From Galerina marginata (Eukaryota; Basidiomycota; Agaricomycetes; Agaricales; Galerinaceae), in assembly GCA_023014335.1 (NCBI GenBank), contig JAECYW010000003.1:1736001-1800000 (forward strand): a stretch of 64,000 nt of DNA, given 5' to 3'. Numbering within the stretch: position 1 is the first letter of the stretch; every line of letters starts with the position of its first letter. Both the position numbers and the translations under genes were made by a program. The notes beneath the pieces were generated by a model. The model was given only the letters and a program-made list of their open reading frames with translations, was not told where the DNA came from and did not search any database. Below are positions 35,448-50,519 of this stretch, one piece after another.

Positions 35448-37946
35448 CTAACTACCTGACACATCCACCACTTGAACACCATAGTTCAACATCTCTTGAA
35501 GGACCTCTGACATCATTGGTCGCTTTTTGAAATCATCGTCAAGAAGTTTTTTGCTAAGCGCAAGTAACCAGTCACGGGAGGGTGAAGGGCGACACAGCAT
35601 ACAAAACTCTTCCACAACTTTGCCTGTCGACCACAAGTCGGCACGGATCGGGCTGAATTTTGTGCGTCCAACTTCCGGAGCGATGTAGCCCTCTGTTCCG
35701 ACACGGCCCTTCGACATGAACAGTTGCCCTGGTGTCTTTACGCGGACAGATACTCCAAAGTCAATGACGGTGAGGGTGCCATACTCCGATGGGATCAGAA
35801 GATTGGATGGCTTGAGATCCATGTGGGCAACATGATGGTCGTGCATGAATTTAACGGCTTCAAACAGCTGTTTCATAACCGGCCATAGAAATGTATCTTT
35901 GTTATCCAATTTGGTGAGACGATTACCCGCCGCTGGCATAGCTATGATCGAGCCGCCAGCAATAGACCAGGTGCGAGTGGGGCATACAGTATGGTTGGAC
36001 TCAAAAGTCAGGCCACCAAGATATTGGAGAATTTCGATCTCATTTCCACCTTCCTTGACAAATTTCAGGCAACCTGCCAGTTCTCCATCAGTCAGGCTCT
36101 GGATTGGTGCAATGTTTCGGTGCTATACATAACTTGTCAGCACTTAGCAAATATGTGACGAAGAGAAAACACACCCCAAAGGCAACATATGCCACTTTAC
36201 AATTCATTTCAGTAAGGTCAGCAAGAATTTTATCGTCACCAAAAACGCCTAGATCGTCTTCATCCTGAGACTCGTCCGTATTTTCAACAATAGGATCCAT
36301 TGTGGTTGCTCTGGTTTGCTCAGAGGGAGTCCATGCACCGCTGGAATGCAGCGACGTCATGTCTGATGCTTCTTTTTTGATAGCTTCGAGTTCAGTGCGC
36401 TTGGTGGCGTCCAGTTGATTGACAATGGATTCGAGCTCTGACGCGAGATTGTACATCTCCCGCTGGAATGCGGTTGCGTCATCTTCACTTGTGAGATCAA
36501 AATCTTTTTGCGTGATATAGACCTGGGAGAAATCAACGCCACTACTAAGCTTAAGTAGGAGAGCCAGTGCATACCTCGGTTGTCGACTCTGCTTGCATCG
36601 CAATGTATCTTTCAACAATCAGACCAGGCGTCATGTTAATAGCGACGATAAAAGGACGGGCAGTGGACCCGGGTCTACGGAGATGGAAGGCGAGACGGGC
36701 AAGGGAAACGGCTTGCACGAGCATACAGTAGCAGTCCTGTTCGCTCTTCTTAGATATCACATTGCCAATTATTAAAGGCAAATTGAGCTGTCGAAACCAA
36801 ACACTGAAGTCACTCGCCGGAGTATATTTCCGCGGAATATAGCTCATTGCAGGGCAGGAGACAAATAAAGGAAACTTCATGGGAATTTCCCTAGAAATTG
36901 AAATGAACATAAGGCGTGGTGCGATGACGGCGAAACCTGCTTACTCTTGATAAAAAAGGCTGTCGGTGGAAATGCGCCCAGAAAAGAAAGGAGGGAGGAT
37001 AAAGTTGGCCTTCAATGCGTGGGCCTTGAGCGACGACGACGCTGCAGCCTTGTAGCGGGGTGCGTCAGGGTCGTAGCAACGTAGGAGGGTATAAAATGCG
37101 GCGAATTCCCTGCTATTTTGGACGGTTACGGGATCCGCTGGCGTGTTAACTGGAACGTAACTTGATGCAAACTGGGACGCGTAGCGTTGCGCGCTATGTA
37201 GATCGAAATCGTCACTATCACTCTAATAGAAACAAGAAAGAAGTTCGTCAGAGACATTAAACTAAAGATACGAAGCCACTCACGCGGAAAGAACGTTTTT
37301 CGCGCAATTTATTTTCGAGATACAGCATTTTGGGTGGCTTTCTCGGATCCTGTTCATCTTCCAAAAAAATACCCCGGTTAAAATCAATGTCACCCCGAGT
37401 CCATTGGCCGGCAATTTGAACCTTGAATTCCAGGCAGCGGTAAAGATCGGCATGGCCTTGCTTCAACTTGTCTACTACTTCATCCGCACGCTCTGTCAAA
37501 GGGGTTGTCAGCTTCGACGTTCATAACGCGTCATGAACGCAAGGAGACCAACCAGTTAGGTCCTCGATGACCAAATAGAGGAAGTTCCCTATAAAATTTG
37601 GTGTAATGTTCTTCAGTACCTTGCTGTGACCGACCTTTGTGTACTCGTCTGTGTTGTGTAGTTTGGCCATGATTTCAGAAGTATCTGGAAAGTCGTCGTT
37701 TATCTCGATTGGGTTTTTTAAGATGTAAAAGTTGCAACGCCGGCTTTTCATGCGCTTAACATTTGCAGATGGTTCGTATTTGGGGTCCTGTATTTTGTGC
37801 AGGAGAGAAACAAGTGTCCATTTGGTGTCTACATCAACGGCTTGGATGAGTTCACCGGACACGAGAACGAAGAAAGAGACTGAGTGTTCGGCTATAATTT
37901 CAATAATCAGTACTGTTTTTAGGAACACATTTTAAGTCCTACCCAT
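35448..37946 (-). CDS. Crinkler-header protein kinase-like protein
   Basis: Seven or so exons join in frame. The first coding exon is only ATGG (37946-37943), followed by a 51-bp intron, giving MAEHSVSFFVLVSGELIQAV. The N-terminal about 110 residues (TKWTLVSLLHKIQD, CNFYILKNPIEINDDFPD) resemble the ubiquitin-like header of Crinkler (CRN) proteins. A middle region (RYASQFASSYVPVNTPAD, MSYIPRKYTPASDFSVWFRQ) is unrecognised. The C-terminus is a protein kinase domain: Lys in CLKFV, Glu in NEIEILQYL, the catalytic loop HHVAHMDLKPSNLL (HMD instead of HRD), then DFG and GYIAPEV. It ends QVVDVSGS at 35448. Key catalytic residues are otherwise present. No signal peptide is visible. Its start lies 451 bp downstream of the helicase gene's stop. 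Confidence 0.75.
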
Positions 37947-38396
37947 GTTACAGCACAGCCTATTTCCACGCAATGCGATAAGGCGATGGTGGAGAGAGGA
38001 AAGACTCCGAATTTCGCGATTATCGGTGGCTGTGTGCTTAGGTTATGTAAGCGACAATGAATTCAAGTCCGCTGCACCAAGTTCGCCAACTTGAACGGGA
38101 TATCATTTCCCCACTCTGTGAGATGCAACTTAGCCACTTTCTCTCATATAATGATACATGCCACTGCGTCATGTACTGTCAAAGTTCTAAATACCAACAT
38201 TTTCAGAAGTTGAGCTTGAAGAGCAGTGGTCGTACTTTCAAGTTGCATCCTTTCTTCGGTATGAATTCTCTACATGAACATGAACCAAAATTTGTTGATA
38301 TTATGGGTGCAAGTACTAATAAAATTCCATGCAACTGGAAAGTGAGGTCAAACAATGACCGACTCGAAATTCAGGATCCCATTTCTCGCAGTCTCT

Positions 38397-41300
38397 TTAG
38401 ATACCAAGCTGTGCGTTAGTGAGAAAATGAGCTCCCCCAGCACACTGATATCCGGATCCAACATTCAGCCAGCGATATCCCGCTACACAAACACCCATTT
38501 GCCGTATCTTGGCCTGGACCTGTGCTTCCTGCTTCTTCGCCTTCTCCTCGGCCTCTCGACGAGCCTTCAATGCAGCTTCGAGTTCCTCTCGTTGCCGCCG
38601 TGCTGTTATTTCCCTCAATCGCTGAGCCTCTCTCTGCCGCTTCAGTTCTTCTTGCTTAGCACGGTCCTGTTCCAACGCCAAGGACAATTCCAACGCCTCA
38701 GCCTGCAAGCGCTCAGCCTCTTGTCGTTCGGCCGCCTCACGCACGGCAAGTTCGTTTGTTGCTATCTCTTCCATGACCCTCTGCTCTTCCAAAGCACATG
38801 CTGCCTTAGCCATTTGAAGGTCTGACCAGACTGCATCCGATACGCCATCATCACGAACATCATCCGATTGTGATGCCCTTGGGTGTTGTTCGGGAGAAGG
38901 CCAGGTGATAGTGCTCTTGACCGTGGCCTTCGTAGAAATCGGGACAGCGGTCAATGGGGGGCGAGGAGCCGACAAAAGGTCGTTGATGGAAGGCTGCTGC
39001 ACGGTGGTCGAGGGGTGCCTTTCGTTCCGAGTGCCTAGCATCTCGCGCGCAGTTCGGATGGCCTTACCCGGATCTAGGACAAGTGACGAATCCTTCCCCC
39101 CTGTACCATCGTCCTCCTGCAGTGCCAGACCGATGAGCTTCTTGGCCAATGTTAGCACATCCCGTGCATTCCCCCATGATTCGAGCAACGAGAAGTCGCT
39201 GAAGAAATCTGAAAAGGCACGTGATAGAGGGCTAGACTGATCCTCTAAGCCTGGTAAAACAATACTCTTCCTCTGTAACTCTTTTTCCAGGATCTGCAGA
39301 CATTCGTCTGGACGCAGATTGACGAAAATAACCTCCTCGGTAAAACGACTGGACAAACCCCTGTTGACTGCAAGGAGCTCGTTGATCTCGTTGTCATAAC
39401 CAGCAAGGATGACGACAATCTTGCCCTTGTAGCGCTCGTCGGTGAGGAGAGAAACGATTTCGTCGGTAGCTTCTTTGGCAAATGGACCATCTTTCAATCT
39501 GTAGGCCTCGTCGATGAAGAGAACTTGGCCGAGAGCTTTCTCAAAAGTCTTCCGAACAAGTGGACCTGTTTGCCCTACATATTGAGCCACGATGTCAGAG
39601 GCGGAACACTCGTGGACAGTGGCTCGAGCGAGAAGACCCATATCGAAGTATACTTCGCCCATTTTGCGAGCCGTAGTGGTCTTTCCAGTACCTAGATATT
39701 ATTGTTTAGTTGCAAAGTAAGGACTCGACATTGGAGCACAAACCTGGCGGGCCCTTAAACACGAAAGTAGTTGGCACAAGGTCGCCGACACTTTCTCCCC
39801 TCCTCGTTGCCGAAAGAGCTGTCTTTTGAAAACTTCGAAGCTTCTTTACGATCTCGTCGCAACCGACAACATCCTTGAATAGTTCAGCAAGCTTTTCACC
39901 TGAGTGATGTACACGATCGAATGCAGGATCAAAGTCCACAGGGAGGAAAACGACGGCGTCAAAGGCATCAGACGTTCCTCGGAGACGGCTGGTATAGTTC
40001 TTTTTCGCGTTGCCGATAAGGTTCTCAACTTCGCCTCCATTACCGAAGTTTGGACGAATTTCTGCAATACATGAGATACATGTTAGGGAAGTACTGATAA
40101 TCACTCACTGGATCGTTCAAGGACCTCTAGCGCAACCCTCTTGGCTTCAGGGGTAGCATCGAGATCCTGTTGCTTGAGTTTCAGATTCAAGATTTCCAGG
40201 AGCTCTTCAGAACTAAAGTCCTCGAACTTGAAAGCGTCTTCGATGGCAAAGCGTCGACTGAGACCTTCAATATTAAGTTAGCAATGATCAACATCTCAAT
40301 AGTGTATCAGGCTAATTACCTGGGTTTACGTTCTTTAACAGCAGACATAAGTATCATAGGCAACACTTGACGGGGTTACTACACACCTGGAACATGTCCC
40401 TCATCTCCTTCTCGTATCCCAGGAGAAGAACGCAGCGGTCCTCGCCAAGTGTGCTTTGTACCTCTGCGACGAGGGTATCGATGACGGCCGTTTTGTACGG
40501 ATCACTCTGCTGGCCAGTTGCGCCTCCACCATAAAGCATATACGCCTGGGATAAATAGGTGATAAATACAACTCTTACTCGCAAAGGGTGTGTCCTTACC
40601 TCGTCTATAATCAAGACCTTTCCAACCGTGCTTGCAAGGATAGCCTTGGTTTTACTTTCAGATTCTCCCAGGACGCTTCCAATGAAGTCTGCTGGGTTTT
40701 TCACCACCACTGCAAGATGGTCAATTTCGTCTATAAAATCGCAGAGGTAACTGACCCTCTCCGTTACTTAGTAAGCCAAGGTCAGCCAGAATACTCCCAT
40801 ACAACTTTGCAACAGTTGTTTTTCCCGTTCCTGGGGAGCCTATGAAGGTGCGATTTAGGGAAACTGCCATTGGTTCTTGTTCCTTCAGTTCGCGGTTGTA
40901 ATTTCCCAGAATCATGTCATACAAGTCTTGTATCGAGCGCTTGACAGATGGAAGGCCAATAAGTGTCTGAAGGGTTTTCCAACTCCTGCTTTCCAGAATA
41001 GCGGTTGAAGGGTCAGGGCCAATTAGATCCTCCTTGATAAAAAAGAAGTCGTCTGGACGAGAACCGCTTCGGCGTGTATTGGATATCCTCGACGCTTGCC
41101 GACCAGCGACAGTCTCAAGCAAGTTCTCCAAAGCCCGAGCATTGCCAAAACCGTCACGACCACGACCGCGGCCAAGACGACGGACAGTAATCCTTCCATA
41201 AAGACCATGAATGCCATCCTCCACCTTCATACGGCCATTGTATTTGCGGAGTATCATCTTTTCCAACATCAAGCGAAGCTGATCGTCGCTATAATCCTTG

Positions 41301-44300
41301 AACTGAAACGTATATGGCACCCGACTTGTGAGGCCAGGATTGTGCTCGAAGAATTTCTCCATTTGCTTGTTATAGCCGGCGAGGATGAAGACGATCTTGC
41401 CAATATTGTTCTCCATCTCAGCAAGAAGGAAATCGAGCACCTGGGATCCCTGGAAATTGTGTTGGGAAGCCAGCTGGTATGCTTCATCGACAAAGATTGC
41501 GCCCCCACCAGCATTTATGACCTTCTCGATCAAATCCTTTGCACCCTTGACGCCATCATCAGCCAGCCGAGAGCCAGTCGTTTCCTCAAAGGCATTTCCA
41601 GGAAGAACGCCGACGGAGGCAAGAAATTTGGCATAATGACGTGCCACCGTTGTCTTTCCTAGAGATCATGTCAGAATATTGAGAGTTGAACTACAAGAGC
41701 CAGCCCGCACCTGTTCCTGGGTTTCCAAGGAGAGTAACATTGTAACGCTCCTTGTTGAACGGCGTACCCTGTCGGGTTGCGACCTCGATCTTATCGAGAA
41801 TGCGAAGAACTTGCGATTTGACTTCCTCGAGGCCGGTCATGTCCATGATGGAGTCAACAGAAGGATTGACAACACCCTCGATGGTCTTCTTGCGCTGCCA
41901 CTCAGCCTCCGAAGGAGAGAGCGCACCAGTTGCAGCGGGCACTAGAGTGCCCGTATGTTGCGGGTCAGAAGAGTCTATGACTGTCTGGGGTATTGGTGCA
42001 GCAGGCGCAGGTAGTGGAAGAGATTGAGCCTGAGCCGTTCTCTGCGAGGAAGAGCTACTGGCGGAAGCTTGGGGCGATGACGAATCCATGGATGATGACC
42101 CGCCAGGTTGATGGGGCATCGACTTTGCTTCTTCGAGATCAGCCAACTTCTGGCCAATTTCGTTCTGTCGCTCTTCTCTCAGCTGCGCGTCGCGACGGAG
42201 CTGCTGCTGTTCTGCTAGTTGCTCGTCTATCTCCTTTTTCTTTCGCAGATGCTCTGCCTCCTCCTCATCGCGTTTCTGCTGACGAGCAAATTCCTTCTGA
42301 CGTTTGGCCTCGGCAGCCTTGAGTTCCCTGTCGCATTTCTTGCATCCCGGAAGAACAGGTTCAAAGCATTTCTTCGACTGGTCATGCCCTTTCGGACACA
42401 TCATAGGCACGATCTCTTCGCAGCGCATCTTGGAATGGTCATATAGTTGATGACATTTCGACGGGCATTTATGAAGCCCACAGCTCAAGGCAGCTCCACT
42501 GTCAACGAAAGAGATTTCGGTTAAAAAGGGAGGCCAAATTGTGACCAAAAGTCATGACACTTACCAAGGTTCAGCGCAACCACCATCTGGGCAATGCTGC
42601 TCGAATTGTACCTCGGAAGCCAAGAGGGCTTTACGCTGAGGATGTTGTTCGCATTTAACTGGAAAGCCGTCATAGACATGACCTTGAATGTGTGCAAAAA
42701 ACTTCTGCCACAACGCGCCGCCTTTCTTCGACTTCGTGAATGTGTTAGAATCGCCGATCATTATGAGGCCATTCCGAGCACGAGAGAGCAGCACGTTAAG
42801 GCGTTCAGGCGCTATCATGAAACCAATGTCGTTGCTTGCGTTACTTCGGGTCATGGACGCGATAACGATGTCGCTTTCCTCGCCCTGGTAGTTATCTAGA
42901 GAGATGTTAGAAGTGGATTGGAAAGGATAAGCTAGGAACTTTTACCGATAGTGGCAAGCCGAAGCCTTCGTTTTGATGTTTTTGCAGCCCCCGGAGTAAG
43001 AAGGCCCGCGCGAATGAGGTCGTATGAATCAAGATCATTGAGGACTGGATCATTGTCGGTCTTGAGTTCTTCCTGCAGCTTGCGCAGCTGGCCCAAGTAC
43101 GGCGTCAAAACAACCATCTTGTCTGTACCATAGCCCTGCTGAGCTAGGTACCTCACAATCTTAAGGATCATTCTCGCTTCGTAGACATTTTGCTTAGAGG
43201 ACTTTGAACCCATATCCCGCATGTCGGTGACAGTATGCAATTCATCTTCAGGATGATCGTGGTTGATGAAAACTATGTTGTCCTGCACGCCACGAAGATC
43301 AGGACGACCTTTGGTTGACGGAGCGTCCTTAAGGTCAGGATAGGTTAGATGGCGGATCATCGAAGAGATCTCGGGTCGCATTCGGTGCTGTTCAACAAGT
43401 GTCTCATGAGGATAGCCTTTCAGCACCAGGCGCTCAAAGAGTGACACGTTGAGGTCGTATCCTTCGCCTTTCTCGACAGTCAGCTTGTAGTTGTTGACTT
43501 TTGGACGCAGCTGCCTGGAAGACATATTTGTAAGTCAACATAAGCATACAAGTATCCATGGAGCGTACTTGTGATCGCCGATGAGAATAAGCTGCTTTGC
43601 AGCATGTCCAAGGGCGGTGATGACGTGACTCTCCAAAATTTCGCCAGCTTCTTCGACAAGCACGACGTCTGGAGCAGCTTCGTGGATATTGCGGGTATAT
43701 TTCGCCGCCGCAGTTGTTGTGCACCCTATGATCCTCTTGCTCCTGAGGATATGACCGTCCTTCTCCTTGAACTTCCTGGATAACTCGTCTACAGTCTTAT
43801 TGTACTGAGATGCCGTCTTGTAGAGTCCTTCCACCTCCTCTCGACGGATGTTTTCTACCCACTGGTCAACAATAGCATGACGAGAAGCGGCTGGCATCGA
43901 CCAGATCTCGCGAGCTGCCTGTACGTTGGGGGCTTTCGAGAAGATCCCTGGGTTGTAACCTCGTCGCCACCGATAGATCAAGTAAAACTCGTTCACCACA
44001 CGCCCGCCCTTTCCCACCGCCATCATCCCGTCGTCGGACATGGGGACCTGGAATGCAGCACAGAAGGTTTCTTCTTCAAATTCCAAGTAGCTCATGAGGT
44101 CAGCATCTGAGGTTGAGGACTGCAGGTACTGCTTGAATGCAAAGGCCAAACTCGTAGCTCGAATCTCGAGGTCAGACTTGAGTTCGTTGATTATGGCGTT
44201 GTCTCCTCGAGAAAAGCGAACGTCTGTTTTCTGATTCTGAATCAGCATTGGCTCTGTACGGGTTGTCGATTTTCCACCAATGCGAACCATCGACGTGGAG

Positions 44301-45976
44301 GGTATGCCGACGTCAAGAAGGTCCTCCAAGAATTGATCCAGAGCGTGGTTAGTGTAACAAACTACAAGGATCTTGAGGTTCGAGAATGTGTAGATAAAAT
44401 TGGCAAGCAACGCGCCGATGAAGGACTTTCCAGTTCCTGAAATATGAGATGAGCCCGTGATTATCAATGTGATGATTGCAAAAAGCTTACCGGGTGGTCC
44501 TTGAATGATGGATAAGTTTTGTGTTAGACCGCTGATGAGGGATCTTTCCTGAGCATTGTCGAGGACGATTTTCTTCTTAGACCCAAGCAACTTGCCAATG
44601 TCGGCACCGGAACCAGACAGATTCTTCATGTTGTCGATGGCACTTTTCAGTTTGCATGGAAGCGTCAACTGACCAGGCGCTGAGCCTTCCTTCCAAAACA
44701 ATAGCTCGGCAGAGAGGGGAAGGACCTTCATGCTCTTCAGAGCGTTAAGAATAGGCTCGTACGCGAAGACGGCAACATCAATTTGGATGAGCTTCACATG
44801 TGTAGCCGACTTCATCCGGAGCAAAAGCTTCTGCATAGCCATCTCCCCCTCTAACTCAAGCACGATCTCCGGTTTACTCTTCACAAGTAAGTCCTCCTCA
44901 CGACGTACGGTCGGGAAGGCCAAAGCTTCTCCATCAACGATGAGGCAGGTGAGAGACAGGTGCTTCAGAAAACGGGGGTGCTCTTTCAGCCAGGCTGTGC
45001 GTTTGACGGGATTCATCTTATGGAACTGTGGAAAGTCGTTTTGGCATTGAAGAACAAGTGACCATCTGGATCTGCGAGTCGAGGTTCCCAGGTCGCAATC
45101 AAGGAGACGTAGTCCCTCGACTACAAAACCGCGATGCTTTTTGGCTTTTTGAGGACCCATAGCGATTTGAAGCTCCTCCCTCATCTCGTAAATCATATCC
45201 TCTCGAAGCAACCGAAACTGGTTGTCGAGGTACAGCGCCTCTCTTGTCCCTTCTGTCTGTGGGTCATCCAACGCCGCACTTGGGCGTAAGAAGGGTGCTT
45301 CAGTCGACGAAAGTTCATCAGCAGTGGGTAAAATGGCAATATCACGAAATTCAACAAAATCGTTGTCATGTCTGCCCCCTGGGGTGATGTCATCCTGGGC
45401 TGCTGCTACGGAAAGGGATGTCGAAGAGACAGAGATTGTGTGTTTGATCTTCTGTCCAAAGTTCCGGACGTCGATATGCTGAGATGCCAGAAAGAGAGGC
45501 TCGACTTCTTTGGCAAGCTCGAGGTGAGGAGAGGAGGCTTCGCTAGGGATCTGGAGGAGATGGAGGAGAGCCCAGGCGAAGCATTTCTGGCCGGCTTCTG
45601 AAAGCTTACGCTCTTTGAACGCTGTGGTGAACGCGGTCCAAAAGGTTGCTGACTCGACGATGGCATTGAGGATGCGAGTCAAGAATTGTCCGCCACTAAT
45701 GGTCTTAATTGCTGGAGCCTGAATATACAACAGCAAGTTAACGCCGTGCTCGTTGAGGCGACCAACTGAGACGTCGTTGCGGATAGACTCCTGGATAGAG
45801 GAAAGACCGTGTGGGCTGCTGATTATGTTTTCAATACAAAGGGGTGGGTCTGGCTGGATGCAGATAGCCTCGATGAATTGCTTGCATTGGGTCGAAGACC
45901 CTAGATTGATTTTACCTTTTAGGACGGTATCTAATAGTCGGTTGAGTCGTGCACTGCGCTGGTCGGTTGTGGCCAT
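38397..45976 (-). CDS. NFX1-type zinc finger SF1 helicase fused to three CbbX/CfxQ AAA modules
   Basis: Giant protein of about 2,300 residues from ATG 45976 (MATTDQRSARLNRLLD). An N-terminal helical region is followed by an SF1 helicase: GPPG and TGKSFIGALLANFIYTF across an intron near 44450, CYTNHALDQFLEDLL, VVLVEEAGEILESH near 43670, LILIGDHKQLRPK, LDNYQGEESDI and PERLNVLLSRARNG. NFX1-type zinc fingers follow (CGLHKCPSKCHQL, CEEIVPMMCPKGHD near 42440), then a coiled coil. Three AAA modules come next: Walker A LLGNPGTGKTTVARHY (41650-41740), FIGSPGTGKTTVAKLYG (40820-40850) and FKGPPGTGKTTTARKMG (39650-39760), with Walker B boxes AIFVDEAYQ and VLFIDEAYR visible. A second coiled coil precedes a Cys-bearing tail (GVCVAGYRWLNVGSGYQCAG). 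Animal ZNFX1 and fission yeast Hrr1 relatives act in RNA silencing or antiviral responses; the function here is inferred. Confidence 0.88.
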
Positions 45977-46369
45977 GGCAGTGGTCAAGACTCAAGATCC
46001 AAAGGAGTATCTGACCATCGATGGGCGTTTAAATAGTATCGATAAGACACGTGGTGCATGCGTGGCCCTGTTAAGTCAAAGAAACTATTAAGACATGGTT
46101 TTGGAAGGCCTGATAGCCGCCCATAGCTCGCCTCTGCATTCGACAGTTCGTTTGGTCTTGCAACGAAAAACGGCTTCTGGATCGAGGGAGGCATGCTAGG
46201 AGAAATAATAGCAACTGGAGATAATAGCAATTAACCGTTCAAGGTCATTCAAGGTGTGGATTATTCTAAGAAGACGAGGTGGTTCAAGTTAGCCGATTGC
46301 AAAGTCCTGTGGGATATTTTTGGCGGTGTCACGTCGTCACCGCGTCACGTAGCTTCCTCGTCACTTACT
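45977..46369. other. upstream region of the helicase gene
   Basis: Promoter-side spacer; no gene seen. Confidence 0.45.
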
Positions 46370-46377
46370 ACTCCATT

Positions 46378-46873
46378 CAAGGGGTACGCAGCGGCAAATT
46401 CCGAAACACCATGTAGGGGGTGAGGGGGGGGCCAGAGGGTTCTTAAACAAAAAAATTCTTTTACTGCAAATAGGTTGAGATACTCGCCGTAATAGATATT
46501 TTTCAACATTTTTGTAGCCGGCCTACGTGAAAATTGGTCTTCAGTCTTTTTCCGAGCTTCGGCGGGTTAAAATTACATGCGAATAAGCTCCCAAGAGGCT
46601 ACTTACAATTAATATCACTTGATTACTAATTTAAACTCCACTTAAAGCTATACAAAATCATTGATTGCGAAGGCTAACATGCATTTCTTTTCCAGTCACT
46701 GACGTCTTCCAACGACTTCGGACTTTCGGAGAATCAAAACTATCCTTAATTAGGAAATTATCTTATGTAATTCCTTCCTATTTAGGCAGGAGGGGGAGGG
46801 GGGGAGGGTCCAGGAAGGCCTTAAATGAAAAAAACAACATGATATCCTTGAAAATTTTTCTGCGTACCCCTTG
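46378..46873. mobile_element. hAT-like non-autonomous element
   Basis: Terminal inverted repeats CAAGGGGTACGCAG and CTGCGTACCCCTTG are flanked by perfect 8-bp direct repeats ACTCCATT (46370-46377 and 46874-46881). An 8-bp duplication and a CA...TG-ended repeat fit the hAT class. The 496-bp body has no transposase; it holds two G-rich tracts (near 46427 and 46790) in similar settings. Confidence 0.75.
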
Positions 46874-46881
46874 ACTCCATT

Positions 46882-47436
46882 CCCACTGTCAGAATCCCAC
46901 CGCGACCCAGTGTTCTCTCTACAGTAAGTACTCTTTTAGTTCTTTCTCTAGACGTCCTCGATATTGGAGAATATGCGCCGTCGTTTACTCAAAATGACCA
47001 CCTTCCTAAATTCCAAACTCCTGATATTCTATCACAGCATCATCAACTTTACAACTTCCTTCAAGTTCAACGTATCTTACCGTTCCACCCTTTCCAACTC
47101 TACTCATGAATGCATGACAATCCAATTTGTTGTAACCTGCCAGTTCCTTGCTAGACTCTTACTGGTAGGACCTACAGATTAAAGGAGGCCTCTGACTGTT
47201 CCACATTTAGTGAACGATCGCACCATGGCTGTCTTCTCGGAACATTTCTGTATCCCTGAAACCCGATTGGCCTCGGAGACCACCCAAGATTGCGGATCTA
47301 CCAAAGAGGCTCTTGCTTCTCAGAGCAACCACCTTGCGGAGAGATATCGGTTTAACTCCTACTACGCAGTCGTCTCGTGAACAAAGCTTATGCCATCGGT
47401 TGGGGCCTTCACTCCCTCGTACGATGAGATACGGTT
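46882..47436. other. intergenic, upstream of the GH1 gene
   Basis: No gene supported. Short frames only. Confidence 0.45.
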
Positions 47437-47444
47437 TATATAAA
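47437..47444 (+). promoter_or_regulatory. TATA box (TATATAAA)
   Basis: TATATAAA lies 74 bp before the ATG of the first GH1 gene, in a normal position for a fungal TATA box. Confidence 0.55.
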
Positions 47445-47517
47445 GAGGAAGGTTCCTTGCAACCGTACAGTCGTTCCGTCTCCATAATACCAGCACTAGG
47501 ACTCTGGTTCAGCAAAG

Positions 47518-49820
<2,303 letters not shown>

Positions 49821-50504
49821 CAGCTGAGATTCAGTGAGAAAGACCACTACCGAAGTCGAATACGGACCTGCATCTGTTAGAACAAGGCACGCCTGCGCTC
49901 TGCATCATAGCTTCCGGTTCTTCTTTCCTCCTTCTTCATTTGCTACAAAGTTACTTTCGTTCGTTTTACACATTAAATATGTATATCAGGAGTTGAGGTC
50001 CGTAATACATACTCGAAACGGATATTCTATCTAAAGTGTCGAGTCATAGATGGACGGCTAACGCTTATGCATTATGACTCGCACAATAGAGAGGCCTGCT
50101 TCTGCCGTGGCAGCATAAAGTTCGCCTTCGCGTGAGTCATCGAGTCATGTCATTAATCGTTAGCCAGATCTAGAATTAACTTCCGGACTCTGAACCGTCG
50201 GTACCTGATTGCTGATGGCGAGGACCAGGGGACTGAGTCTGAACATGTTAGCCTAAGCCTCAGTGTTCTGAGTTCCTTTTTAAACTGGGTAGGTCAAGGA
50301 TAGGCTTTCCTTTACAGGGATCAAACGAAGAAAAAGAGCAAGGTTTAAACCGAAAAGCACGGTTTGAGCAGAGTCTCTGACTCGACGCCAGTCGACGGAC
50401 CCTTGACAGAGGATCGCGGGCCCATTAGACCCTGAATATTGAATACTCGCGGTCCCACATGCTCCCATATGTCACGCATTCACTAAATACTAAATAGGAC
50501 CTGG
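49821..50504. other. intergenic between GH1 copies
   Basis: 3' flank of GH1 copy 1. No gene seen. Confidence 0.5.
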
Positions 50505-50519
50505 ATACAAATATTGTGG

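Noticed and set aside
45977..45988. Four extra N-terminal residues of the helicase
   Set aside because: They depend on a TTG start; the first ATG is at 45976 in a good context.
46420..46810. G-rich tracts as possible regulatory G-quadruplexes
   Set aside because: They lie inside the hAT-like element and nothing in the sequence ties them to gene control.
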